Counted from the first letter of the stretch, positions 1-6,798 are shown. The stretch is 9,294 bases of DNA from Pseudomonadota bacterium (GCA_030597865.1 JAUVQZ010000111.1:1-9294); one strand, 5' to 3'. Notes: generated by a model not told the origin, from the letters alone. Numbers and translations are program-made.

Positions 1-716
1 TCAAGGGCGATGCAGGAGATGTTGTTGAGCTCCATGGCTGTGCGGGCGCCGGTGATGGTGAGCTGCTGGCGGAGCCATTTCTGGTCGGCATTCTTGAGGT
101 GCAATGCGCTCTTGATGCCATATCTGTTGAGTTTATCGATGGAACGGCGGCCGATGCCCCAGACATCGCCAACCTCGATTTCCGCCAGGAGCCGGTCGCC
201 CTGATCGCCGGGCATGTATAAAAAGACCCCAGGTTGGCAGGGCTCTTTTTTGGCAATGCGGCTGGCGATCTTGGCCAGGGTCTTGGTGGGCCCTATGCCG
301 ATGGACACCGAGATCCCCACACACTGGAATATCCTCTCCCGTACCCGCGCCGCATAGGCGGCAACATCAAAGTTTTTACTTGCCGGCAGGGAAATAAAGG
401 CCTCGTCGATGGAGTAGATCTCCACCTTGCCCTCCAACCCCTGGAGGATGGTCATCACCCGATTGGAAAGATCGCCGTACAGGGCATAGTTTGACGAAAA
501 GACCTGGACCCCATGTCTGCGGATCAGTGCCTTTGTCTTGAAATAGGGGGCGGCCATGCCAATGCCCAGGGCCTTGGCCTCGTTGGAGCGGGCAATAATG
601 CAGCCGTCGTTGTTGGAAAGGACCACCATGGGACTATTCCGCAGCTCCGGTCGGAACAGACGTTCGCAGGAGACGTAGAAATTATTGCAGTCCACAAGGG
701 CAAAGAGGTTTTTCAT
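1..716 (-). CDS. umuC: UmuC, Y-family DNA polymerase V catalytic subunit (3' end cut by window edge)
   Basis: Translesion DNA polymerase subunit that, with processed UmuD, copies past DNA lesions at the cost of mutations. About 238 codons are visible, the N-terminal half or slightly more of a roughly 420-residue family; the rest lies left of position 1. Visible hallmarks are the first metal-binding Asp (D9, in LVDCNNFYVSCE), the probable steric-gate Tyr Y14, the UmuC-typical SNNDGC motif near residues 34-39, FSSNYALYGD near 73-82, the catalytic SIDE motif (D104, E105), TKTLAKIA in the palm, and VWGIGRR in the helix-hairpin region. The SNNDGC and SSNY motifs favour UmuC over DinB. The ATG at 716 aligns with the E. 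coli UmuC N-terminus. The start lies 7 bases after the umuD stop with no clear ribosome binding site, which suggests translational coupling. No frameshift is seen in the visible part. Confidence 0.96.
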   Translation of the reverse strand, partial: MKNLFALVDCNNFYVSCERLFRPELRNSPMVVLSNNDGCIIARSNEAKALGIGMAAPYFKTKALIRRHGVQVFSSNYALYGDLSNRVMTILQGLEGKVEIYSIDEAFISLPASKNFDVAAYAARVRERIFQCVGISVSIGIGPTKTLAKIASRIAKKEPCQPGVFLYMPGDQGDRLLAEIEVGDVWGIGRRSIDKLNRYGIKSALHLKNADQKWLRQQLTITGARTAMELNNISCIAL

Positions 717-723
717 GGTGTGT

Positions 724-1161
724 TTAAAACTGATGGATAACCGAGGTGACTACCCCCCAGACCTGAAAATCAGACTCTTCGTTGATTTCCAGGTCTGGGT
801 AGTTGGGGTTTTCGGCCATAAGGGTGCAGGAGGTGGCGGTCTGGGCCAGGCGTTTGACGGTGAGCTCGCCGTCAATAACGGCAATAATGATCTTGCCGCT
901 TGTGGCCGCAAGGGACCTGTCAACAATGAGAATGTCATCATGGTTGATGGCGGCGCCAATCATGGAATCTCCGGCCGCCCGGACGAAAAAGGTGGCAGCA
1001 GGATTGGTGATGAGCAGCTCGTTGAGATCCAGGCGCCGGTCGATGTAGTCATCGGCCGGGGAGGGGAATCCGGCCGAGACGCTACAGGAAAAAAGGGGGC
1101 GCACCACCCTGGTTTTCTGGTCCAGGCCGTGGATGGCCGCTATGGAGGAGTCTGTTCTCAT
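724..1161 (-). CDS. umuD: UmuD, self-cleaving S24-family subunit of DNA polymerase V
   Basis: A 145-residue LexA/UmuD-type serine-lysine protease. RecA-stimulated self-cleavage yields UmuD', the active partner of UmuC. Visible are the cleavage site Ala30-Gly31 (SAGFPSPADDY, where E. coli has CGFPSP), nucleophile S66 in GDSM, and general base K103 in TVKRL. Length matches the family (E. coli 139). The reading frame is open further upstream into the protease gene, but ATG at 1161 gives the normal UmuD N-terminus. The nearest Shine-Dalgarno-like run, GGAGGG, lies about 15 bases upstream inside the end of the protease gene. That is too far for a standard site, so coupling to upstream translation is likely. 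It lies 8 bases after the protease stop and 7 bases before umuC, so the three genes are almost surely one transcript. No LexA repressor gene is in the window. Confidence 0.95.
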   Translation of the reverse strand: MRTDSSIAAIHGLDQKTRVVRPLFSCSVSAGFPSPADDYIDRRLDLNELLITNPAATFFVRAAGDSMIGAAINHDDILIVDRSLAATSGKIIIAVIDGELTVKRLAQTATSCTLMAENPNYPDLEINEESDFQVWGVVTSVIHQF

Positions 1162-1169
1162 AACAGTGA

Positions 1170-2042
1170 TCAGGTGCCCTCCGCTAAAAAAAATCCCATC
1201 AGCAGGGCCAGGAGCCCCTTTATCTTCTCCCATAGACCCAGAAGGAGGGTAATTGCCGCGCTCCCCTGTTGGCGGAGGTCAGATTCTGGCTGCCCAGGCG
1301 CGTTAAGGCGCTTTTCAAGGCGCTCGGCCCGGACACCAGGGGCAGGATGGCTGGAGAGAAAGGAGTGATTATTGCCCAGGGTTGCCAGTTTGTTCAGGGC
1401 GGAAATCGCCTTGTCAGGCTGGTAGCCCTTCTGCTGTAAAAACTGCAGACCGTAGTCGTCGGCCTCCCGCTCCTCCTGCTGGGAGAACTGGGCGTTGAGC
1501 AGGGTTTCGGCAAGGCCGCCGAGGCTGGAGCGGGCAATGTCGCCCGCCACGCTGTGCTGGGAGGCCACGCCCTTGCGCACGGCCTGGCCGGCATAGGCCA
1601 GCATCACCTTTTTCTTGATATGTTTTTTGGCAACATGGCCCATTTCATGGCCGATGACAAAGCGTAACTCGCCGTCATCCATCATGTCCATCAGGCCGCT
1701 GTAGATGCGGATGGTGCCGTCTGCCATGGCAAAGGCATTGATGGTGGGATCAAGGTAGACCTTGTAGTTGAAGGGGATGCCGTCCTCCTCCTGATGGCGG
1801 CCCACCAGGGCCTTGAGACGGCGGGCGTAGCTGTCTCCGGGCGGGGCAATGCGGTGCTGGCCGTCTGATTGCCTGGCCGCCTGTTCGGCAATCTCTTCCA
1901 CCTGGGTCTCGGTGAGGGTGACGGCCCTTACCGCGTCAATGCCCGCCTCGGCAACGAGCTGGACATTGGTCTGTTCGCAGCCGCCAAAGAGCAGGGTGGC
2001 CAGAATAAGGGCGAGGAGTGTGGAGAGTTTCAAGGGGTTCAT
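1170..2042 (-). CDS. M48-family zinc metalloprotease, predicted lipoprotein (LoiP/YggG-like)
   Basis: A 290-residue predicted envelope protease. Residues 1-22 form a lipoprotein signal peptide with lipobox LFGGC, so C22 would be lipidated and the protease anchored in the outer or inner membrane facing the periplasm. The M48 domain holds the zinc site HEMGH (H132, E133, H136) and the third-ligand motif ExxAD (E191 to D195). N-terminal to these is the typical INAFAMADGTIRIYSGLM strand region (about 101-118). Residues 263-287 form a second hydrophobic, possibly amphipathic C-terminal segment. The family is linked to quality control of envelope proteins. The ATG at 2042 is chosen because it begins the signal peptide; the frame extends upstream to 2417 only as the antisense of the neighbouring hydrolase gene. 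There is no Shine-Dalgarno, and the predicted promoter would make the mRNA leaderless. First gene of the operon with umuD and umuC. Confidence 0.9.
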   Translation of the reverse strand: MNPLKLSTLLALILATLLFGGCEQTNVQLVAEAGIDAVRAVTLTETQVEEIAEQAARQSDGQHRIAPPGDSYARRLKALVGRHQEEDGIPFNYKVYLDPTINAFAMADGTIRIYSGLMDMMDDGELRFVIGHEMGHVAKKHIKKKVMLAYAGQAVRKGVASQHSVAGDIARSSLGGLAETLLNAQFSQQEEREADDYGLQFLQQKGYQPDKAISALNKLATLGNNHSFLSSHPAPGVRAERLEKRLNAPGQPESDLRQQGSAAITLLLGLWEKIKGLLALLMGFFLAEGT

Positions 2043-2048
2043 GGTCTG

Positions 2049-2077
2049 AAAATACGGTACCCTGTGGTAATTGGCAA
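2049..2077 (-). promoter_or_regulatory. Sigma-70 type promoter for the M48-umuDC operon
   Basis: On the minus strand, TTGCCA (2077-2072, 5 of 6 to the -35 consensus) is followed after exactly 17 bases by TATTTT (2054-2049, 4 of 6 to the -10). The +1 would fall at about 2042, the A of the protease ATG, implying a leaderless or nearly leaderless message and explaining the missing Shine-Dalgarno. The spacer contains the inverted repeat TACC-N4-GGTA (2058-2069), placed where a repressor would block polymerase. Which factor binds is unknown. An additional upstream promoter is not excluded. Confidence 0.5.
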
Positions 2078-2183
2078 ATGAATAAAAGTGGTTGTTCTGT
2101 ACGGCCCTGCTTGCTGGTGGGCATGCTTTTCGGTATGGTGAGGCCGGTGTTGCGGTCCATTTTATCTTTAAAAAGGGGGAGAG

Positions 2184-3032
2184 ATGACACAGGTTTTCAG
2201 GCTTGGCGACTTTAAGGTGCATTGGCTGGAGGGGGGGCGCTTTGAAATTGATGGCGGCTCCATGTTCGGCGTGGTGCCCAAGGTGCTGTGGGAAAAAAAA
2301 TGCGTCTGCAACGCTGATAATTATGTGACCCTGGCGGACTCGGCCATCCTGGTGCGAACCCCGGAGGGCAATGTCCTGATCGAGACGGGGCTCGGCAATA
2401 AGCTGAGTGACAAGCAAAAAAAGATCTTTCGTCTGGGCACAGAGTGGGATATCCCGGCCGAGCTTGCCCGGCTGGGCTTACGCCGCGAGGATGTCCATCA
2501 TGTCATCCTCACCCATTGTGATTTTGACCATGCCGCCGGTATTACCATGTATAACGGGCAGGGCGAGGTGGAGCTTACCTTTCCGGCGGCCATGCACCAT
2601 ATCCAGAAAATGGAGTGGCATGACGTCTGCTATCCCAGCCGACGCTCGGTCAGTACCTACTGGCCGGTGAATTTCCAGGGCCTGGAAGAGGGCAGAAATC
2701 TCAACCTTATTGATGGCGAGGCCGAGATCCTGCCCGGCATACGCTGCGTGCTCACCGGTGGTCACACCCGCGGCCATCAGGTGGTCTGGCTGGGCTCAGG
2801 TGGCGAGATTGCCCTCCATTGCGGCGATCTGCTGCCCAACACGGCCTATATTAATCCGCTGTGGATCACGGCCTATGACAATTTTCCTCTGGACTCGGTG
2901 GCCGCCAAGGAGAAGATCCTGGCCCAGGCCGCAGACAAGGACGCCTGGTTCCTCTTCTACCACGACCCAGACACCCTGGCCTGCAAGTTCAACGAGGATG
3001 GCAGGGTGCGCGAAGCGATTTCCGTCCCTTGA
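2184..3032 (+). CDS. Metallo-beta-lactamase-fold metallohydrolase
   Basis: A 282-residue cytosolic protein of the MBL superfamily, resembling the lactonase/YtnP-like branch; the substrate cannot be read from sequence. Metal-site motifs in order are THCDFDHAAG (H111, D113, D115, H116), GGHTRGH (H194, H198), GDLL (D215) and FYHD (H260). The usual HxHxDH motif reads HxDxDH, so the second ligand is Asp rather than His. No signal peptide is visible. A good Shine-Dalgarno (GGGGGAGAG) directly precedes the ATG at 2184. The gene is divergent from the M48-umuDC operon across 141 bases and ends 12 bases from the convergent DUF2235 gene. There is an A8 run around codons 37-39 but the frame continues intact. 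The fold is certain; quorum-quenching lactonase, thiol hydrolase or other roles remain open. Confidence 0.9.
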   Translation: MTQVFRLGDFKVHWLEGGRFEIDGGSMFGVVPKVLWEKKCVCNADNYVTLADSAILVRTPEGNVLIETGLGNKLSDKQKKIFRLGTEWDIPAELARLGLRREDVHHVILTHCDFDHAAGITMYNGQGEVELTFPAAMHHIQKMEWHDVCYPSRRSVSTYWPVNFQGLEEGRNLNLIDGEAEILPGIRCVLTGGHTRGHQVVWLGSGGEIALHCGDLLPNTAYINPLWITAYDNFPLDSVAAKEKILAQAADKDAWFLFYHDPDTLACKFNEDGRVREAISVP

Positions 3033-3044
3033 CCTGCCCCCTTT

Positions 3045-4565
3045 TTATGACTGACGGCGTACTGTGAGGTTGAGCTGGCCCTGGTTATTGCCGTAAAAAC
3101 GCTGAAGGTCATTGGCAAAGGCACAGAATTCGGCGCTCTGTTTCGGGGTGTGCACGGTTTTCTTGTTGCCGATCAGAAAGGCATTTTTGTCATCATCGCC
3201 AATGCAGCCGATCAGGGCAAACCAGTCGGCCTTGGCAAAACGGCGGAAGGGTTCCATGGCGGCAATGCCGATTTCCTTCAGTCCCTCGCTCACCGTCTCC
3301 CTGTTCCAGCCCCCGGGGCCGCAGCTGATTCCGCCATCCTTCCATGTCTGTTTGCCAACAACTTCAAAGCTGTATTGTATGCCCCTTTCCAGCATCAAAC
3401 CGCTATGGTTGCATTTCTTGTGGGCGTGGATGATGACATCGCAGCTGTCGCCCTTGCTGGTCAGGGCACGCAGGGGATGCATGCCGACCTCCTGATGATG
3501 CTGGAGCCCCTTAAATTCGCGTAGCTCGCCATTGGGGTAGAGTATCTTATGGTGCTGGCCCTGCAGACCCTTGGGTCTGTATTCCGAAATCCGCTGGATC
3601 CTTTCGGCGGCTGAGTAATGAATAAGGGGCAGGTCCGGACTCTTCTTGTCATTGATGTTTACGCGGAGTTCACGGTCGGCCAAGGTCGCCCAGGCGGTCA
3701 GCGGCGGCCGGCGCTGTTGATGGTTTTTGCCTAACGGGTCAGGGCAGATGCTGACATCGCTAAACTCGATTTTATAATCGGCACCATCAGGCAGCAGGTT
3801 TGCGTAATCCACCTGGGCCGGGGTGATCACCTCCAGACTCAGTTTCCTTCTCTCCAGTTCATCCAGCATAAAGCGTAAGGCAACATCGGCAAGGCCGTCC
3901 CGATGGTAGCCACCGCCGACATCAGAATGGGCGCCGGCAAACCACACCTCGGTGACCCGTTTTTCTTTATTCATCAGGGTGGGCTGGAAGCCCTTGCGTT
4001 TATCGTCAATGGAGACGAGGTGAAGGGCCTCCTGGATATTGGTGGCAATGGTATGCCCATGCTCAAAGACCACGTCTGAGGTGGGCCGCTCTTTCTGGCT
4101 GAGGTTGGGCAGTCCTATGGAGGCCACCGTGTCAAAGACGCCGAGAAAACGGATGGCTGGTTTGCCGTGTTTATCTTCGAGTATCGAGGCAAAGCGGCGG
4201 GCAATGGCAGCGCCACGGCTAAAGCCAAAGATAAAAATTGTATCCCCTGTCTTGTACAGTCGTTCAAAGTCCTTAATAGCCCCATTAACAATATCTTTGA
4301 CATCAAGGTTGTTTGGGGCCAGGAGGAGGTTGAAGGCGCGGCGCAGGGGTCTGCCATAGGTGCCGACCCCGGAATAGTAGAGGCTTACCTGGGCGGCGTT
4401 CTTGGGGGCCACAGTCTCCTTGAAATCTCCCTTGAAAAAGAGGTGGAGCTTGAGAATATTGGTGATGCTGCTGTCTTTGTTGCCGCCGGTGAGGGTCTCT
4501 TGCTGCTCAGCGTCCTCCGGGTCGTTGCAGGTGCCGTCAAAGCAGAAAATGAGGTTTTTTGCCAT
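3045..4565 (-). CDS. DUF2235 (Tle1-like) alpha/beta hydrolase with C-terminal LecA-like galactose-binding domain
   Basis: A 506-residue protein. Residues 1-320 match the DUF2235/T6SS phospholipase Tle1 pattern: LIFCFDGTCND at the N-terminus, YYSGVGTYG (63-71), nucleophile elbow GFSRGAA (S116), GVFDTVAS (D145) and GAHSDVGGGY (H213, D215), with IHYSAAERI (H316) as another candidate catalytic His. Known family members are phospholipases, some injected into rival cells. Residues about 377-503 resemble the Pseudomonas lectin LecA: a WF-ALIG-IG strand, then NDLQRFYGNNQG, in which D486, N493 and N494 align with the LecA calcium ligands D100, N107 and N108. No signal peptide or membrane segment is seen. 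A Shine-Dalgarno (GAGG, 8 bases before the ATG) supports the start. No VgrG, PAAR, Hcp or obvious immunity gene is adjacent, so a secreted effector role is only a possibility; a solitary cytosolic lipase is the alternative. Confidence 0.88.
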   Translation of the reverse strand: MAKNLIFCFDGTCNDPEDAEQQETLTGGNKDSSITNILKLHLFFKGDFKETVAPKNAAQVSLYYSGVGTYGRPLRRAFNLLLAPNNLDVKDIVNGAIKDFERLYKTGDTIFIFGFSRGAAIARRFASILEDKHGKPAIRFLGVFDTVASIGLPNLSQKERPTSDVVFEHGHTIATNIQEALHLVSIDDKRKGFQPTLMNKEKRVTEVWFAGAHSDVGGGYHRDGLADVALRFMLDELERRKLSLEVITPAQVDYANLLPDGADYKIEFSDVSICPDPLGKNHQQRRPPLTAWATLADRELRVNINDKKSPDLPLIHYSAAERIQRISEYRPKGLQGQHHKILYPNGELREFKGLQHHQEVGMHPLRALTSKGDSCDVIIHAHKKCNHSGLMLERGIQYSFEVVGKQTWKDGGISCGPGGWNRETVSEGLKEIGIAAMEPFRRFAKADWFALIGCIGDDDKNAFLIGNKKTVHTPKQSAEFCAFANDLQRFYGNNQGQLNLTVRRQS

Positions 4566-4806
4566 GGTCGTTTCCTCGTTTTTATCTGTTCATAGGGTCG
4601 AATTCAGCTCTTTGCGACGTCATTTCCTCCAGGGCGAGAAGACCCTGGGGAGATGACTGGTGGCGTATTGTGGAGAAATAGCGTTGAAAAACGCCCTGGC
4701 TGGACTGAGAATCCCTGTTACGCCAAATTGCATAAATGAAGTGCTATGGTAGAGAATGTGCTGGCGGATTACCAGTATTTCTTGTGAGGTTTGTGGCGCT
4801 ACGCCC
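4566..4806. other. 241-base intergenic region before the DUF2235 hydrolase gene
   Basis: Lies between the stop of the AAA+ protein gene and the start of the hydrolase gene, both on the minus strand, so it should carry the hydrolase promoter, although no convincing -35/-10 or -24/-12 pair was found. The one clear structure is an imperfect hairpin at 4627-4650 (CCAGGG, 8-base loop, CCCTGG, extendable by a T-G and a C-G pair). It has no T-run on either side, so it is not a classic terminator. A 65-codon frame here would need a TTG start and has no family resemblance, so I do not call it. Confidence 0.5.
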
Positions 4807-6672
4807 CTATTGGTCAACGATGAGGGCCGGGGGGAGGTGCTGGCCCTGGATCATGCCGCTGACACAGAGGATGGAGGCGTATTCGACGATATTTTGCAAC
4901 TCCCTGATGTTGCCTGGGAAATCATAGGCCGTGAGAATGCCTAGGGCCTCCTCTGAAACCCCCCAGACATCCCGCTTTTTCTCGCGGTTGATCTCTTCAA
5001 GGAAATGTTCGATGAGGAGCTGGATGTCGTCAGCCCGGTTGCGCAGGGGAGGCATCTCAACCTTGGCTACCCTGAGCCTGTAAAAGGATTTGTCCTCGCT
5101 GCCCGTTGCCGAGGTGGCAATAATTCTGACATTTGTCTCAGCCGGATCGCGCTCCATGAGCTGCATTAACTTGACCTGGATGGGGAGGGGTGGTTTGCCG
5201 ATTTGGTCGAGAAAGAGCAGGCCTCCCTTGGCGGAGTTGAATAAATCGCCTCCCTTGGGGACGGCGCCGCCCTTTTGCTGGATCGATGGCCCAAAGAGTT
5301 GTTCTTGCAGGACAGGATCCGAGAGGTCACCGCATTTAACCACCACCAGGGGGCCGTCCTTTCTGTGGCTCATTTTATGAATCGCCCTGCTGATCAGCTC
5401 CTTTCCTGTCCCTGATTCGCCGACAATAAGAACGTTGTCATCTTTTTCGGCAATGGCAGGGAGTCGATCAAAGACCTTGTTCATGGCCGGACTCTTGGTG
5501 ATGATGTCGCCGATCCGTCTCTGCTTGTACTGGTGGGTCTGCAGGGCGGTGGAGGGGCGGAGGTCCCTGAATGTTTCAACGCCGCCAATGAGGTTGCCGA
5601 CGCTATCATACATGGGCGCAGCGCAGATGCTCACCGGAATCTTGATATTGTCGACGTTTTTGATGTGGATGCAGCGGCTTTTGTCGGGCTTACCGCTATT
5701 GATGCTGGCCGCTATGGCGCAGGATTTGCCGCAGATACTGGCCTGGAAAATTTCATGGCAGGGTTTGCCGATTACCTCAGCGCTGGGGCGCCCTGTGATC
5801 TGTTCGGCCGCTCTGTTAAAGGAGGTCAGCCGCCACTCGGTATCAACGGTGAAGACGCCGTCACTGATATTGTCGAGGATAACAGCGCGGTCAAGGAGTG
5901 ACTGGACGCTGCGGAAGACCTGAACGCCGCCCACCACGTTATTATCATCGTCAAAGAGCGGGGTCGCACTGATGGTGGTGCCGATCCGTCTGCCGTTGGC
6001 ATGGGTGATGAAGACGGTGCGGTTTTCGACGGCCCTCTGGGTCCGGACGCTTTCGGCCAGAAGGCAGTTTGAGTCACAGCAGTTTGACTTGAACACCTCG
6101 CTGCACGTCTTGCCCAGGGCATCTTTTTCCGACCAGCCGGTCAGCAGTTCGGCGGCCTTGTTAAAGGAGGTGATCCTTTTGTTTCTGTCCACCGTGAAGA
6201 TGCCATCAACAATACTGTCCAGGATGAATTTCGGCGGGGCAGTTTCGCCCTTATAGGTGGAGTATCTTTCGGTCAAAACGGGCAGGGGGATGGGCCAGTC
6301 CAGGAGGCGTTTAAAGCTCACACCGCAGCGGTTTTTTTTGTTGCCGTTCACCGGCGGCTTGACCCAGCAGATCTTGCCGTGGGCATAATGGCCATTAAGG
6401 CCGTAATCTTCCGGCCATATCTCAATTTCCATGTTGGCGGAAATGGGTGCGTCCGTTTCTATCTGGATGCCGCCTGCATGTATATCGGTGCTTATGGCAG
6501 GAAAGGTGAGGTTGCTTTGGCTTTCACGGAGTCGTAAGCTGAGGTTAAAGGGCATCCTGGTGAAGTGGCGACGCTCATCATTCTTTTTCATAAATGCACA
6601 TGGAGGATTGTGTTGGGCATGGCCGCCCGTCATGGCGGTCCATACTGTTTTGTTAGGTAATGGTTCCTGCAT
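4807..6672 (-). CDS. PilZ-PAS-PAS-AAA+ protein, degenerate sigma-54-activator-like, lacking HTH
   Basis: A 621-residue protein. Residues about 32-125 form a PilZ-like domain (RxxxR at R35-R39; DIHAGG at 63-68, where the usual Ser of DxSxxG is His65, so c-di-GMP binding is uncertain). Two PAS domains follow (about 146-255 and 263-370), each with C-x8-C-x3-C (C190/C199/C203; C305/C314/C318), perhaps for a metal, cluster or redox sensing. An NtrC-like AAA+ domain (about 388-621) has an intact Walker A GESGTGKE (418-425) and FPGNIREL. The GAFTGA loop that contacts sigma-54 is not recognisable (QQKGGAVPKGG), Walker B reads LDQ instead of LDE (Q490), and the first arginine finger is Glu (E526) while R532 remains. 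There is no C-terminal helix-turn-helix. It probably does not act as a normal sigma-54 activator. The start at 6672 has a Shine-Dalgarno (AAGGATAGGAG); Met28 at 6591 is possible but has none. Confidence 0.85.
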   Translation of the reverse strand: MQEPLPNKTVWTAMTGGHAQHNPPCAFMKKNDERRHFTRMPFNLSLRLRESQSNLTFPAISTDIHAGGIQIETDAPISANMEIEIWPEDYGLNGHYAHGKICWVKPPVNGNKKNRCGVSFKRLLDWPIPLPVLTERYSTYKGETAPPKFILDSIVDGIFTVDRNKRITSFNKAAELLTGWSEKDALGKTCSEVFKSNCCDSNCLLAESVRTQRAVENRTVFITHANGRRIGTTISATPLFDDDNNVVGGVQVFRSVQSLLDRAVILDNISDGVFTVDTEWRLTSFNRAAEQITGRPSAEVIGKPCHEIFQASICGKSCAIAASINSGKPDKSRCIHIKNVDNIKIPVSICAAPMYDSVGNLIGGVETFRDLRPSTALQTHQYKQRRIGDIITKSPAMNKVFDRLPAIAEKDDNVLIVGESGTGKELISRAIHKMSHRKDGPLVVVKCGDLSDPVLQEQLFGPSIQQKGGAVPKGGDLFNSAKGGLLFLDQIGKPPLPIQVKLMQLMERDPAETNVRIIATSATGSEDKSFYRLRVAKVEMPPLRNRADDIQLLIEHFLEEINREKKRDVWGVSEEALGILTAYDFPGNIRELQNIVEYASILCVSGMIQGQHLPPALIVDQ

Positions 6673-6692
6673 CTCCTATCCTTAAAAATAGT

Positions 6693-6708
6693 AGCAAAAT
6701 TGGAGCCA
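6693..6708 (-). promoter_or_regulatory. Sigma-54 (-24/-12) promoter for the AAA+ gene
   Basis: Minus-strand TGGCTCCAATTTTGCT matches the consensus TGGCACG-N4-TTGCW at the invariant GG and GC with the correct 10-base spacing, and at TTGC plus the final T; mismatches are only at consensus positions 5 and 7. The predicted +1 is about 6682, giving a leader of roughly 10 bases with AGGATAGGAG immediately before the ATG at 6672. This very short leader is unusual but usable. Activation would need a sigma-54 activator encoded elsewhere, because the protein made from this promoter lacks a GAFTGA loop. Confidence 0.55.
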
Positions 6709-6770
6709 AAGGGTCTTATTTGGTAACATGCTGTTATTAGAAGAGAAAAATATTTCGTCTCTAAAAAAGG

Positions 6771-6798
6771 GGCCAAGGATCGGCCAATTTCTGGCCAA
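6771..6798. repeat. Three GGCCAA direct repeats in 11-base phase (candidate operator)
   Basis: GGCCAA occurs at 6771, 6782 and 6793, exactly 11 bases apart, with variable bases between copies; a weaker GGTCAG falls at the next 11-base step (6804). Tandem half-sites at 11-base pitch are the binding pattern of many OmpR/PhoB-type response regulators. The array lies between the AAA+ gene promoter and the yjdF start and could control either gene. Confidence 0.45.

Noticed and set aside
685..1368. 227-codon plus-strand open frame
   Set aside because: Antisense to umuD and the end of the protease gene, whose catalytic motifs are intact; the frame shows no domain or signal feature.
2290..2300. A8 run in the MBL hydrolase gene as a programmed slippage site
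   Set aside because: The main frame continues normally with all motifs downstream, and no meaningful alternative product is apparent.
3045..4565. Calling the hydrolase a T6SS effector outright
   Set aside because: No T6SS structural, VgrG, PAAR or adaptor gene is present and no immunity gene is adjacent; only the family resemblance supports it.
4620..4817. 65-codon minus-strand frame between the AAA+ gene and the DUF2235 gene, considered as an immunity gene
   Set aside because: Needs a TTG start overlapping the AAA+ gene end, has no ribosome binding site, and shows no signal peptide or recognised family.
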